Positions 28,909-37,836 are shown, numbered from the stretch's first letter. The stretch: DNA of 64,000 bases from Mycolicibacterium aichiense (GCF_010726245.1 NZ_AP022561.1:3596001-3660000), one strand, 5' to 3'. Made by a program: numbers and translations. The notes: generated by a model from the letters alone, not told the origin.

Positions 28909-29142
28909 ATGACGATCAAACTCCGCTACCTCGCCCCGCTCGTCGCCGCCGGTGCCGCGGCGCTGGCCGTCAGCCTCGCGCCGAGCGCTGGCGCGGCGCC
29001 TAATCCGGTCGACTGCCTGGACAAGGGCGGCGCCACCATGTGCCAGAAGCAGGGCCACGCAAGGATCCACGCCACACCTCCTGCCACCTCGCCTCAGCAG
29101 GCGTTCGGGTTCAACGGAATCCCGATGTGGGTGCTGGGCTAA
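28909..29142 (+). CDS. Small secreted protein, unknown function
   Basis: 77 residues. A Sec signal peptide (MTIKLRYLAPLVAAGAAAL through ASA-like GAA-AP near residue 31) leads into a short mature chain with two cysteines (VDCLDKG and TMCQKQ) and a Pro/Thr-rich tail. AAAGGA lies seven bases before the ATG. An in-frame upstream extension to 28771 has no ribosome site. 28761-28908 is AT-rich and probably holds its promoter; I see no clear consensus. A strong hairpin terminator follows. Confidence 0.8.
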   Translation: MTIKLRYLAPLVAAGAAALAVSLAPSAGAAPNPVDCLDKGGATMCQKQGHARIHATPPATSPQQAFGFNGIPMWVLG

Positions 29143-29157
29143 CCGGCAGGCATGCCG

Positions 29158-29208
29158 GGCAAGGCCGCGGGATGCGCCTACCCCCCAAGGCTCCCCCGCG
29201 GCCTTGCC
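29158..29208. terminator. Bidirectional terminator hairpin
   Basis: Perfect 14-bp GC-rich arms (GGCAAGGCCGCGGG at 29158-29171 and its complement at 29195-29208) with a 23-base loop, between the small secreted protein gene and the convergent hemW gene. There is no U-tract, as is common in mycobacteria. Confidence 0.8.
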
Positions 29209-29219
29209 GTGTCCGGCCC

Positions 29220-30395
29220 TCAGTCGTCGAGGAGGTCGCGCACCACGGCATCGGCCAGCAGCCGGCCACGGTCGGTGAGCAGCAACCGCTCTCCGGCCCG
29301 CGTCAGCAGCCCGTCGTCCACCGCCCGGCCCGCACGCAACTGTTCGGACTCGGTCAGCGCGGCGACCGGCAAACCGGTGCGCAACCTGATTCCCAGCAGC
29401 ACGTTCTCGATGTGACGGGCATCGGCGTCGAGGCGCTCGAAATCTGCCACCGGCAGCCGCCCGTCAGCCAGCAGCTCGGCGTAAGCGTTGGGGTGCTTGA
29501 CATTCCACCACCGGGTGTCGCCGATGAACCCGTGCGCTCCGGGACCCGCACCCCACCACTGCCCACCGTTCCAGTAGCCGATGTTGTGCCTGCACTCACC
29601 GCCCGGACGACTCCAGTTGGACACCTCGTACCAGCTCAGCCCCGCCGCCGCCAGCCGCTGGTCGAGCAGTTCGTAGCGGTGCGCGAGCACATCGTCGTCG
29701 GGCGCCGCGACTTCGCCGCGGCGCACCCGGCGAGCCAGCGCCGTACCGTCCTCGACCACCAGGGCGTAGGCCGAGATGTGGTCGACGCCGGCACTCAGCG
29801 CGGCATCGACCGAACGTGCCAAATCGTCGTCGGACTCCCCCGGCGTCCCGTAGATGAGGTCGATGTTGACGTGCTCGAAGCCGGCTGCCATCGCCTCGGC
29901 CGCGGCCTGCAGCGGCCGTCCCGGCGAGTGGGTCCGGTCCAGGACCGCCAGCACCCGACGCGCCGTGGACTGCATGCCCAGCGACACCCGGGTGTAGCCG
30001 GCGGCGCGGATGTCGGCGAAGAAGGCCGGTGACGTCGACTCCGGGTTGGCCTCGGTGGTGACCTCCGCCTGCGCGGCCACCGTGAAGTTCGCGCGGATGG
30101 CGTCGAGCACCGCGGTCAACCCGTCGCCACCGAGCAGCGACGGGGTGCCGCCGCCGACGAAGACCGTGTCGACAGGCACTTCCCCCAGCAGGGCGGCGGT
30201 CAACTCCAGTTCCGAGCGCAGCGCGGTCAGCCAGCCCTGCGGCGAGGCGCCGCCGAGCTCGGCAGCCGTATACGTGTTGAAGTCGCAGTACCCGCACCGG
30301 GTAGCGCAGAACGGCACATGGACATAGACGCCGAACGCCGTGCCGGGCGTCAGGGCGAGTTCCGGTAGGGCGGCCGGTGCGGGACGGACCGACAT
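29220..30395 (-). CDS. hemW: HemW-like radical SAM protein (annotated coproporphyrinogen oxidase family)
   Basis: 391 residues. The radical-SAM cluster motif is CATRCGYCDF (C-x3-C-x2-C), preceded by YVHVPF. GGGTPSLL and the HemN C-terminal domain follow. The extra Cys of true coproporphyrinogen dehydrogenases is absent (CDF, not CxC), so by family knowledge this is the heme chaperone HemW rather than HemN. It corresponds to Rv2388c and is divergent from the sirA leader. A much longer open frame on this strand up to 32510 is antisense to sirA and not real. Confidence 0.92.
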   Translation of the reverse strand: MSVRPAPAALPELALTPGTAFGVYVHVPFCATRCGYCDFNTYTAAELGGASPQGWLTALRSELELTAALLGEVPVDTVFVGGGTPSLLGGDGLTAVLDAIRANFTVAAQAEVTTEANPESTSPAFFADIRAAGYTRVSLGMQSTARRVLAVLDRTHSPGRPLQAAAEAMAAGFEHVNIDLIYGTPGESDDDLARSVDAALSAGVDHISAYALVVEDGTALARRVRRGEVAAPDDDVLAHRYELLDQRLAAAGLSWYEVSNWSRPGGECRHNIGYWNGGQWWGAGPGAHGFIGDTRWWNVKHPNAYAELLADGRLPVADFERLDADARHIENVLLGIRLRTGLPVAALTESEQLRAGRAVDDGLLTRAGERLLLTDRGRLLADAVVRDLLDD

Positions 30396-30452
30396 CGCTC
30401 CAGTGTCGCAGAGAGGACTTTTGCTCACCGCGAGCCAAAATTTGGCCCGGTT

Positions 30453-30469
30453 AGAGCTATCGAAGCTCT
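30453..30469. promoter_or_regulatory. Dyad in the sirA leader promoter region
   Basis: AGAGCT-ATCGA-AGCTCT, 6-bp arms with a 5-base spacer, ending 10 bases before the ATG at 30480. A candidate operator for a sulfur-responsive regulator, or part of the core promoter; TATCGA here may serve as the -10. Confidence 0.4.
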
Positions 30470-30479
30470 TCGTGGCAGA

Positions 30480-30581
30480 ATGGCCCGCATGTCCGCCCCC
30501 CAGAACCTGCGCCGTGTGGCACTGGTGGCTCGGCGGCATGTGGATTTCAAGCGCGTCTGTACCTGTTGTTGTCTGGCTTGA
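30480..30581 (+). CDS. Cys-rich leader peptide upstream of sirA (Ms4527A-type)
   Basis: A 33-codon frame beginning ATG GCC CGC ATG and ending ...DFKRVCTCCCLA, stop at 30579-30581. Four of five codons at 30558-30572 are TGT (Cys-Thr-Cys-Cys-Cys), very rare in random high-GC sequence. Short ORFs with terminal polycysteine tracts upstream of sulfur genes are known cysteine-responsive attenuators in M. smegmatis; position before sirA matches the Ms4527A family. Alternative in-frame starts: ATG 30489, GTG 30516, GTG 30540. No TANNNT box sits at leaderless spacing, so a short 5' UTR is possible. Role: ribosome stalling under cysteine shortage should raise sirA-cysH-che1 expression. Confidence 0.8.
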   Translation: MARMSAPQNLRRVALVARRHVDFKRVCTCCCLA

Positions 30582-30608
30582 CGCCGTAGACCCGCCCACC
30601 TGTACCTC

Positions 30609-30694
30609 AGCTGGCCGACCGGATCTGCGCCGCCGGAAACAGCTCACCGGTGGATTCGCGCGATTCGAACGCCAGCTCCTTGACATCGAGGAGC
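30609..30694 (+). promoter_or_regulatory. Candidate attenuator: competing hairpins controlling the sirA ribosome site
   Basis: In the RNA, GCTCCT (30675-30680) can pair with AGGAGC (30689-30694), hiding the sirA Shine-Dalgarno GAGGAG that sits eight bases before the ATG at 30702. Upstream AGCTGGC (30609-30615) is the exact complement of GCCAGCT (30671-30677), which shares three bases with the anti-Shine-Dalgarno. The two pairings exclude each other, as in a switch. This is a hand-found pairing, not a computed fold. Confidence 0.55.
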
Positions 30695-30701
30695 ACATTT
30701 C

Positions 30702-32369
30702 ATGAGTCAGCCGACAAAGACGCCCAAGTCGCGCAGTGAGGGCCAATGGGCCCTCGGCGAGCGCGAGCCGTTGAACCCCAACGAGCAGTTCAAGAAAGAA
30801 GACGACGCGCTCAACGTCCGCGATCGCATCGAGAACATCTATGCCAAGCAGGGCTTCGCCAGCATCGACAAGACCGACCTGCGCGGCCGCATGCGCTGGT
30901 GGGGCCTGTACACGCAGCGCAAGCCGGGCTATGACGGCACGTGGACCGGTGACGAGAACACCGACATGCTCGAAGACGAGTTCTTCATGCTGCGGGTGCG
31001 CAGCGATGGTGGTGCTCTGACCACCGCCGCGCTGCGCACCCTCGGCGGCATTTCGACGGAGTTCGCCCGCGATACCGCCGATATCAGCGACCGCGAGAAC
31101 GTGCAGTACCACTGGATCCAGGTCGAGGACATGCCGGAGATCTGGCGCCGCCTCGACGAGGTGGGACTGCAGACCACCGAGGCGTGCGGCGACTGCCCAC
31201 GCGTGGTGTTGGGCTCGCCGCTGGCGGGAGAATCTCTCGACGAGGTCATCGACGGCACGCCCGCGATCAACGAGATCGTCAAGCGCTACATCGGCAAGCC
31301 GGAGTACTCGAACCTTCCGCGCAAGTTCAAGACCGCCGTCAGCGGCCTGCAGGACGTGGTGCACGAGGTCAACGATGTCGCGTTCATCGGGGTCAATCAC
31401 CCCGAGCACGGTCCCGGTTTCGACCTGTGGGTCGGCGGCGGTCTGTCCACCAATCCGATGCTCGGACAGCGCGTCGGCGCGTGGGTGCCGCTCGATGAGG
31501 TGCCCGACGTCTGGGAGGCCGTGGTCAGTGTGTTCCGCGACTACGGCTACCGGCGGCTGCGCGCCAAAGCCCGGCTGAAGTTCCTGATCAAGGACTGGGG
31601 CGTCGAGAAATTCCGCGAAGTCCTCGAGACGGAGTACCTGAAGCGACCCCTGGTCGACGGACCCGCACCCGAGCCTGTCGTCCGCCCGATCGACCACGTC
31701 GGTGTTCAACGGCTCAAAAACGGCCTCAACGCTGTCGGCGTGGCGCCGATCGCGGGGCGCGTGTCGGGCACCATCTTGACGAAGGTCGCCGACCTGGCTG
31801 AGGCCGCAGGGTCTAATCGTGTTCGGTTCACGCCGTACCAGAAACTGATCGTGCTCGACGTTGCAGACGACAAGCTCGACGAGCTCCGCAGTGGGCTCGA
31901 CGCGCTGGGCCTGCCGTCGACGCCGTCGCACTGGCGTCGAAACCTGATGGCCTGCACCGGAATCGAGTTCTGCAAGCTGAGCTTCGCCGAGACCCGGGTG
32001 CGCGCTCAGAGTCTGGTGCCCGATCTGGAGAAGCGGCTCGAGGACATCAACTCCCAACTTGACGTCCCGGTCACCGTCAACATCAACGGCTGCCCCAACT
32101 CGTGCGCTCGGATCCAGATCGCCGACATCGGCTTCAAGGGTCAGATGATCGACGACGGCGACGGCCCCGAGGAAGGGTTCCAGGTTCACCTGGGCGGCAG
32201 CCTCGGGCTGGACAGCGGATTCGGGCGCAAACTGCGTCAGCACAAGGTGCTCTCCACCGAGCTCGGGGACTACATCGAGCGGGTCGTGCGCAACTTCGTG
32301 AAACAAAGAAGCGACGGCGAGCGTTTCGCCCAGTGGGTCGTCCGGGCTGAAGAGGATGAATTGCGATGA
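30702..32369 (+). CDS. sirA: Ferredoxin-dependent sulfite reductase
   Basis: Reduces sulfite to sulfide with siroheme and a 4Fe-4S cluster. 555 residues. The cluster/siroheme ligands are ACTGIEFC (C-x5-C) and NGCPNSC (C-x3-C) in the C-terminal half. GLYTQRKPG (Tyr about 70) and EACGDCPR (Cys about 165) correspond to the Tyr-Cys pair that forms a covalent link in the M. tuberculosis enzyme, long misnamed NirA. First gene of sirA-cysH-che1, preceded by a cysteine leader peptide. ATG at 30702 with GAGGAG. Confidence 0.96.
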   Translation: MSQPTKTPKSRSEGQWALGEREPLNPNEQFKKEDDALNVRDRIENIYAKQGFASIDKTDLRGRMRWWGLYTQRKPGYDGTWTGDENTDMLEDEFFMLRVRSDGGALTTAALRTLGGISTEFARDTADISDRENVQYHWIQVEDMPEIWRRLDEVGLQTTEACGDCPRVVLGSPLAGESLDEVIDGTPAINEIVKRYIGKPEYSNLPRKFKTAVSGLQDVVHEVNDVAFIGVNHPEHGPGFDLWVGGGLSTNPMLGQRVGAWVPLDEVPDVWEAVVSVFRDYGYRRLRAKARLKFLIKDWGVEKFREVLETEYLKRPLVDGPAPEPVVRPIDHVGVQRLKNGLNAVGVAPIAGRVSGTILTKVADLAEAAGSNRVRFTPYQKLIVLDVADDKLDELRSGLDALGLPSTPSHWRRNLMACTGIEFCKLSFAETRVRAQSLVPDLEKRLEDINSQLDVPVTVNINGCPNSCARIQIADIGFKGQMIDDGDGPEEGFQVHLGGSLGLDSGFGRKLRQHKVLSTELGDYIERVVRNFVKQRSDGERFAQWVVRAEEDELR

Positions 32370-32397
32370 GCGCTCGCGCGAAGAGCGGAGAGACAAG

Positions 32398-33111
32398 ATG
32401 AGCATTGGGGTGGAACGAGTGACCGAAGCCGAGCTTCGCGAGCTGGCGGCACAGGGTGCTGCCGAGCTGGCCAACGCCAGCGCCGTAGAGCTGCTGGCCT
32501 GGACCGACAAACACTTCGGCGGTGACTACGTCGTCGCCTCCAACATGCAGGACGCGGTGCTGGTCGACATGGCCTCGAAGGTGCGCCCCGGCGTGGACGT
32601 GCTGTTCCTCGACACGGGCTACCACTTCGCCGAGACGATCGGTACCCGCGACGCGGTCGAGGCGGTGTACGACATTCACGTCGTCAACGTCACCCCCGAG
32701 CACAGCGTGACCGAACAGGATCAGCTGCTGGGCAAGGACCTGTTCGCCAGCAACCCGGGCGAATGCTGCCGGCTGCGCAAAGTGGTGCCGCTGAGCAAGG
32801 CGCTGGGCGGATACGCCGCCTGGGTCACCGGCATCCGGCGGGTCGAGGCGCCCACCCGCGCCAACGCACCGCTGATCAGCTTCGACGAAGGCTTCAAGCT
32901 GGTGAAGATCAACCCGCTGGCCGCGTGGAGCGATGAGGACATGGATGCCTACATCCAGGCCAACGGCGTGCTGGTGAATCCCCTTGTCGATGAGGGCTAT
33001 CCGTCGATCGGCTGTGCGCCGTGCACGGCCAAGCCGGTCGAGGGCGCCGATCCGCGTAGCGGTCGCTGGCAGGGCCTGGCGAAAACCGAATGCGGGCTTC
33101 ACGTTTCGTGA
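32398..33111 (+). CDS. cysH: Phosphoadenylyl/adenylyl-sulfate reductase (APS reductase type)
   Basis: Reduces adenylyl sulfate to sulfite. 237 residues. The 4Fe-4S cysteines characteristic of APS rather than PAPS reductases are present: NPGECCRLRKV and IGCAPCTAKP. The catalytic cysteine is in the C-terminal TECGLH. ATG at 32398 is chosen for GGAGAG eight bases upstream; the frame is open to 32356. It lies 28 bases after sirA, and its stop overlaps the next GTG. Confidence 0.95.
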   Translation: MSIGVERVTEAELRELAAQGAAELANASAVELLAWTDKHFGGDYVVASNMQDAVLVDMASKVRPGVDVLFLDTGYHFAETIGTRDAVEAVYDIHVVNVTPEHSVTEQDQLLGKDLFASNPGECCRLRKVVPLSKALGGYAAWVTGIRRVEAPTRANAPLISFDEGFKLVKINPLAAWSDEDMDAYIQANGVLVNPLVDEGYPSIGCAPCTAKPVEGADPRSGRWQGLAKTECGLHVS

Positions 33112-33848
33112 CTGTGTCATCTCCCGGGTCGCTTCGCTCCTGCCCGACGGTGATCCTCACCGCGCACGGCAGTGCCGATCCGCGCTCTGCGGTGACCACC
33201 TACGCGGTGGCCGAGCAGATCCGGGTGGCGCGGCCTGCGCTCGACGTGCGGGTCGCGTTCTGCGAGAAGCAGGCCCCGAACCTCAGTGATGTTCTGCGGA
33301 CACTGGACGGCCCGGCGGTCGTCAGCCCGCTGCTGTTGGCGAGTGCCTACCACGCCCGCGTCGACATCCCGGAGATGATCGCCGACACCGGCGCCGACGT
33401 GATCCAGGCCGACACCCTCGGCGAAGATCCGCGGCTGGTGAGGGTCATGCGGGAACGGTTGGCGCAACACCAGATTCATCAATTCGAGCGCGGACTCGGC
33501 GTCCTGGTGGTGGCGGTGGGCTCCTCCCACGCCGCCGCGAACGCCCGCACCGCCGCACTGGCCGACGTGTTGGGCCGCGGCACCCGGTGGTCGGGAGTGC
33601 AGGTCGCCTACGCCACCGGCCCCCAGCCGTCGGTGCAGGACGGGATCGACCTGCTGCGTGAGCGCGGTGCACGGCGGATCGTGGTGGCGCCGTGGTTCAT
33701 TGCGCCGGGCCGTATCACCGACCGGGTGGCTGCGATAGCCGATGCCGCCGACCTGTCGATGGTCGCCCCACTTGGCGCGCACCGACTGGTTGCCGAGACG
33801 GTCCTCGACCGGTTCGATACCGCGGTCGCGAACCGGCTCGCCGCCTAA
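33108..33848 (+). CDS. che1: Sirohydrochlorin ferrochelatase (CbiX/SirB type)
   Basis: 246 residues in two similar halves of the chelatase fold. N-terminal [14 protein letters not shown] and the mid [12 protein letters not shown] carry the metal-handling His residues, and [17 protein letters not shown] holds a further conserved His. Inserts iron into sirohydrochlorin to give siroheme, the cofactor of SirA two genes upstream; M. tuberculosis Rv2393 has the same place. The GTG at 33108 overlaps the cysH stop (GTGA). It overlaps the convergent cysA by 4 bp. Confidence 0.92.
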   Translation: MTVSSPGSLRSCPTVILTAHGSADPRSAVTTYAVAEQIRVARPALDVRVAFCEKQAPNLSDVLRTLDGPAVVSPLLLASAYHARVDIPEMIADTGADVIQADTLGEDPRLVRVMRERLAQHQIHQFERGLGVLVVAVGSSHAAANARTAALADVLGRGTRWSGVQVAYATGPQPSVQDGIDLLRERGARRIVVAPWFIAPGRITDRVAAIADAADLSMVAPLGAHRLVAETVLDRFDTAVANRLAA

Positions 33849-34867
33849 CTGACAGCGACCTGGACCTCGCCGGCGATCGGCGGGACACGGGTGGCCCGCA
33901 CATAAACGGTGTCGCCCTCTTTCAGCCCAAGCGCCTCCGCGTCGCCCCGGGTGATCTGGGCGGTGAACGGGGCCCCGTTGGTGGCGCTGGTCAATTCGAC
34001 GCGCACCTCGAAGCCCAGATACACCACCCGATCGATGGTGGCACGGGTGACTCCGGTCGACTCGGCCGTGCCGTCCCCGGCCGCGATGGCCATCTCCGGG
34101 TTGCGGCCGACCCGAATATCGTGCGGGCGCACCAGGATTCCGTTGAGCGAGGACACCGTACCGAGGAACGACATGACGAACGCATTCGCCGGACTGTCGT
34201 AGACGTCGGTCGGCGAACCGACCTGCTCGATGCGTCCCTTGTTGAGCACCGCGATCCGGTCGGCCACATCCAGCGCCTCGGCCTGATCGTGGGTCACGAG
34301 CACGGTCGTGACATGCACCTCGTCGTGCAGGCGTCGCAGCCAGGTCCGCAGATCGTCACGGACCTTGGCGTCCAGCGCTCCGAACGGTTCGTCGAGCAGG
34401 AGTACCTCGGGGTCGACCGCCAGCGCGCGGGCAAGCGCCATCCGCTGACGCTGACCACCGGAAAGCTGGTTGGGATACCGGGTCTGGAAGCCCGCCAGCC
34501 CGACTACCTCGAGCAGCTCGTCGACCTTCGCCTTGACCTCAGCCTTCGGCTTCTTGCGGATCTTGAGGCCAAAGGCGACGTTGTCCCGCACGGTCAGGTG
34601 CTTGAAAGCGGCGTAGTGCTGGAACACGAAGCCGATTCCGCGCCGCTGCGGGGGCACATTGGTCACATCGCGCCCGTTGATGGTGATGGTGCCGGTGTCG
34701 GGTTGGTCCAGTCCGGCGATCGCGCGCAGCAGTGTCGATTTTCCCGATCCACTGGGGCCCAGCAGTGCGGTCAACGACCCGGCCGGCACCACGAAATCGA
34801 CGCTGTCGAGGGCGGCGAAATCGCCGTAGCGCTTGTTCGCACCGGTGACGGTGATGGCATTGGTCAT
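33845..34867 (-). CDS. cysA: Sulfate/thiosulfate ABC transporter ATP-binding protein
   Basis: 340 residues: Walker [12 protein letters not shown]-loop FVFQHYAAF, signature [15 protein letters not shown], Walker [13 protein letters not shown], switch His in [10 protein letters not shown], and a C-terminal TOBE-like regulatory domain (about 240-340). Energises the CysTW permease. Last gene of subI-cysT-cysW-cysA; 22 bases follow cysW. Confidence 0.96.
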   Translation of the reverse strand: MTNAITVTGANKRYGDFAALDSVDFVVPAGSLTALLGPSGSGKSTLLRAIAGLDQPDTGTITINGRDVTNVPPQRRGIGFVFQHYAAFKHLTVRDNVAFGLKIRKKPKAEVKAKVDELLEVVGLAGFQTRYPNQLSGGQRQRMALARALAVDPEVLLLDEPFGALDAKVRDDLRTWLRRLHDEVHVTTVLVTHDQAEALDVADRIAVLNKGRIEQVGSPTDVYDSPANAFVMSFLGTVSSLNGILVRPHDIRVGRNPEMAIAAGDGTAESTGVTRATIDRVVYLGFEVRVELTSATNGAPFTAQITRGDAEALGLKEGDTVYVRATRVPPIAGEVQVAVS

Positions 34868-34889
34868 GAGAGTCGTTCTCCTAGTGGGA

Positions 34890-35702
34890 TTACTCGCTCG
34901 CCTTGGCCCGCCGGGCGTCCAGAATCACCTGGACGACCAGGACCAGCACCGCGACGGCCATCAACAGTGTCGAGACGGCGTAGGCGCCGTACTCGGCCCC
35001 ACGGCTGTAACGGTCGGAGACCAGCAGGGTCAGTGTCTGTGACGTGCCGGGCAGGTTGGAGGACACCATGATCACCGCGCCGTATTCCCCCAGGGTGCGG
35101 GCGACCGTGAGCACGATGCCGTAGGTCAGACCCCATCGGATCGACGGCAGAGTGATCCGCCAGAACGTCTGCCACCAGCTGGATCCCAGGGTGGCCGCGG
35201 CCTGCTCCTGATCGGTGCCGAGCTCGTGCAGAACGGGTTCGACCTCGCGGATCACGAACGGAACAGTGACGAAGATGCTGGCCAGCACGATGCCGGGAAG
35301 ACCGAAGATGATCTTCAGGCCGATGCTGTTCTCGACGAACCCGAACAGTCCGGCACTACCCCACAACAGGATCAGCGCCACGCCGACGACCACCGGCGAC
35401 ACGGCGAACGGCAGGTCGATGACGGCTTGTAACGCCGACTTGCCGCGGAACTTGTTGCGCGCCAGCACCAGGGCGGTCGGTACGCCAAAGATCACGTTGA
35501 GTGGAACCACGATCGCCACCACCAGCAGTGACAATTGCAAAGCCGAAATCGCTGCGGGCGTGGTGATGTTTTCGACGAACGTGCCGAAGCCGGGCGCGAA
35601 CGTGCGCCACAGGATCAGCCCGACGGGCACGAGTACGAGCACAGCTATGTAAGCCAGCGCGATGTACCGCGTCAGGAAGCGCACCAGTGGAGACTGGATC
35701 AT
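34890..35702 (-). CDS. cysW: Sulfate ABC transporter permease CysW
   Basis: 270 residues, six membrane helices, and the permease EAA-type loop with [21 protein letters not shown] that docks on CysA. The ATG at 35702 overlaps the cysT stop (ATGA). The paired domain [26 protein letters not shown] matches sulfate permeases. Confidence 0.95.
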   Translation of the reverse strand: MIQSPLVRFLTRYIALAYIAVLVLVPVGLILWRTFAPGFGTFVENITTPAAISALQLSLLVVAIVVPLNVIFGVPTALVLARNKFRGKSALQAVIDLPFAVSPVVVGVALILLWGSAGLFGFVENSIGLKIIFGLPGIVLASIFVTVPFVIREVEPVLHELGTDQEQAAATLGSSWWQTFWRITLPSIRWGLTYGIVLTVARTLGEYGAVIMVSSNLPGTSQTLTLLVSDRYSRGAEYGAYAVSTLLMAVAVLVLVVQVILDARRAKASE

Positions 35703-36580
35703 GCCGACAGTTCCTCCCGCTTGGCGGCGCGTGAACCGATGGCCCGCAGGATGAACAAGACGATGAACGAGACCACCAGCAGCACAATCGAAATGGCGGC
35801 CGCACCGGTGCGATCGTCGTTTTCGATCAGCGTGCGGATCCACTGTGAGGAGACCTCGGTCTCCCCCGGTACCGCGCCACCGATCAGGACCACCGAGCCG
35901 AACTCGCCGATCGCGCGCGAGAACGCCAGGCCGGCGCCGGACAGCAGCGACGGCAGCAACGCGGGCAGGATCACCTTGGTGAAGATGAGGAAGTTCGTCG
36001 CGCCCAGCGATGCGGCGGCCTCCTCCACTTCGCGGTCGAGTTCGAGCAGCACCGGCTGAACCGAACGCACCACGAACGGCAGCGTGACGAACAGAAGAGC
36101 AACGCCCACACCCCATTTGGTGTGCTGCAGATGCAGATCGATCGGACTGTTGGGCCCGTAGAGCGCCAGCATGACCAGGCTCGCGACGATGGTGGGCAGC
36201 GCGAAAGGTAGGTCGATCACGGCGTCGACCAGACGCTTGCCCGCGAAGTCGTCGCGGGTGAGCACCCAGGCGACCAGCAGGCCGAACACCGCGTTGACGA
36301 TGGTGACGCCGATCGAGATCGTCAACGTCACCTTGAACGACTCCAGCGCGGCGTTGGAGGTGACCGTGACCCAGAAGTCGTGCCAGCCACCCTTTGCCGA
36401 CTGCCACACGATCGCAGCCAGCGGCAGCAGGACGATGACGCTCAGCCAGATCGATGCGGCACCGACCCGCAGGGTGGTGGAACCATGCCTGCGGGCCAGG
36501 AAGCCGGGCGGCCCGCCCGGCTCACTCGGGGTGAGCTCGGGCCGGACCGCCTGCGGATTTGGCTCGATAGCTGCTGTCAT
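35699..36580 (-). CDS. cysT: Sulfate ABC transporter permease CysT
   Basis: 293 residues with a 40-residue cytoplasmic N-terminus, six helices and the CysA-docking loop EEAAASLGATNFLIFTKVILP. Pairs with CysW to form the sulfate channel. The ATG at 36580 overlaps the subI stop by 4 bp; frames extending further upstream are inside subI. Confidence 0.95.
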   Translation of the reverse strand: MTAAIEPNPQAVRPELTPSEPGGPPGFLARRHGSTTLRVGAASIWLSVIVLLPLAAIVWQSAKGGWHDFWVTVTSNAALESFKVTLTISIGVTIVNAVFGLLVAWVLTRDDFAGKRLVDAVIDLPFALPTIVASLVMLALYGPNSPIDLHLQHTKWGVGVALLFVTLPFVVRSVQPVLLELDREVEEAAASLGATNFLIFTKVILPALLPSLLSGAGLAFSRAIGEFGSVVLIGGAVPGETEVSSQWIRTLIENDDRTGAAAISIVLLVVSFIVLFILRAIGSRAAKREELSA

Positions 36581-37614
36581 CCAGTGGCCTGCTTGTAGAT
36601 CTTCGTAATGGTGCCATTGTCCTTGTCGAACAGCGCCGGATCCACCTTGCTCCAGCCACCGAGATCGGCAATTGTCCACAGCTTCTGTGGAGTCGGGAAA
36701 TCGGTGGCGAAATCCGCGGCCACCGACGGATCGACGGGACGGAAGCCGGCCTGTGCCCAGATCTTCTGGCCTTCCGGGGTGAACAGGTAGTTGTTCAACG
36801 CGGTGGCCTTGTCCAGGTGCGCACTGGTGGTCACCACCGCCACCGGATTCTCGATCTTGAACGTCTGCGGCGGGTTGATGTGCTCGACCGGCTTGCCCTG
36901 GCGCTCGGTGTTGATCGCCTCGTTTTCGTAGCTGATCAGCACGTCTCCGGTGCCCTGGAGGAACACGTCGGTGGCCTCCCGGCCGGACCCCGGACGGGTC
37001 TTGACGTGCTCGGTGACCAGCTTGTTGACGAAGTCCAGGCCGGCCTGCTCGTCCTGGCCGCCGTTGCTCTTGGCGGCGTAGGGCGCCAGCAGGTTCCACT
37101 TGGCCGATCCCGAACTCAGCGGGCTGGGGGTGACCACCTCGATGCCGGGCTGAAGCAGGTCGTCCCAGTCCTTGATGTTCTTCGGGTTTCCTTTACGGAC
37201 GACCAGCGTCACGACCGAACCGAACGGGATGCCCTTGGTGGTGGACTTGTTCCAGTCTGCGGCCACTTTGTTGGCCTTGACCAAACGGGTGACATCGGGC
37301 TCGACGGAGAAGTTCACGATGTCGGCCGGCTTGCCGTCGACCACACCGCGCGACTGGTCGCCCGAGGCGCCGTAAGACGTCGTGACGGCGACGCCCTTGC
37401 CCTCCGGGGTGGCGGCGAAGGCCGGGATGATCTTGCTCCAGCCGGGCTCGGGCACCGCGTACGCCACCAGGGTCAGGGTGGTGTCGGCCTTCGGCTGGCT
37501 TCCGCCACCGGCGACGTCACTGGAGCCGCCACCGCAAGCGGCGAGCACTGTTGCGGTCGTCGCCAACGCCACGGCGGTACTCCACCGGCGACCGGGAAGG
37601 TGAATCTTGGGCAT
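36577..37614 (-). CDS. subI: Sulfate-binding lipoprotein
   Basis: 345 residues. A lipoprotein signal with lipobox LAAC (Cys about 27) is followed by a type II periplasmic binding fold with sulfate-binding sequences (YGASGDQSRGV, NFSVEPDVTRLV, KDWDDLLQPG). Captures extracellular sulfate for CysTWA. ATG at 37614 with AAAGG upstream. Preceded by a 220-base leader that encodes a cysteine leader peptide. Confidence 0.95.
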   Translation of the reverse strand: MPKIHLPGRRWSTAVALATTATVLAACGGGSSDVAGGGSQPKADTTLTLVAYAVPEPGWSKIIPAFAATPEGKGVAVTTSYGASGDQSRGVVDGKPADIVNFSVEPDVTRLVKANKVAADWNKSTTKGIPFGSVVTLVVRKGNPKNIKDWDDLLQPGIEVVTPSPLSSGSAKWNLLAPYAAKSNGGQDEQAGLDFVNKLVTEHVKTRPGSGREATDVFLQGTGDVLISYENEAINTERQGKPVEHINPPQTFKIENPVAVVTTSAHLDKATALNNYLFTPEGQKIWAQAGFRPVDPSVAADFATDFPTPQKLWTIADLGGWSKVDPALFDKDNGTITKIYKQATG

Positions 37615-37636
37615 TGCTTGCCTTTCTCATTGCGGG

Positions 37637-37702
37637 TTACGGGCGAATCGAGCCCCGTCGCAACGGAATGGCGATGTTGGACAACGAAATGTCAACGACC
37701 AT
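37637..37702 (-). CDS. Possible second small ORF in the subI leader
   Basis: A 21-codon frame (ATG 37702, or GTG 37705, to TAA 37637-37639) reading MVVDISLSNIAIPLRRGSIRP, 22 bases before the subI ATG. It has no strong ribosome site, and chance is a real possibility. It is listed because the leader between the cysteine peptide and subI is otherwise unexplained. Confidence 0.3.
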   Translation of the reverse strand: MVVDISLSNIAIPLRRGSIRP

Positions 37703-37736
37703 CACCGACACCAGACCGCGGACGGGCACAACGGTG

Positions 37737-37829
37737 TCAGCGACAACATGCAACATCAGCAACAGCCAACGGGCCAACGGCAATGAGGGCCAGAATATGG
37801 CCCTCGCCGTAACCGGTCGCCGAATGCAT
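37737..37829 (-). CDS. Cys-rich leader peptide upstream of subI (Ms4533A-type)
   Basis: 30 codons, ATG at 37829, ending GPLAVADVACCR with adjacent TGT-TGT codons (37743-37748) next to the last codon. A TAAGCT -10 element sits seven bases before the ATG, so the transcript is very likely leaderless, as reported for polycysteine leader ORFs of M. smegmatis. Position before the sulfate transporter matches the Ms4533A family. It should couple cysteine supply to subI-cysTWA expression. Confidence 0.8.
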   Translation of the reverse strand: MHSATGYGEGHILALIAVGPLAVADVACCR

Positions 37830-37836
37830 GGCGCGA

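Noticed and set aside
29143..29219. CRISPR-like or palindromic repeat array
   Set aside because: A single strong hairpin between convergent genes, best explained as a terminator. No spaced repeat array was seen anywhere in the window.
29220..32510. Minus-strand open frame of about 1,100 codons covering hemW and extending antisense through sirA
   Set aside because: Only the part up to 30395 has protein-like hemW sequence. The rest is a high-GC shadow of sirA's codons and has no recognisable domain.
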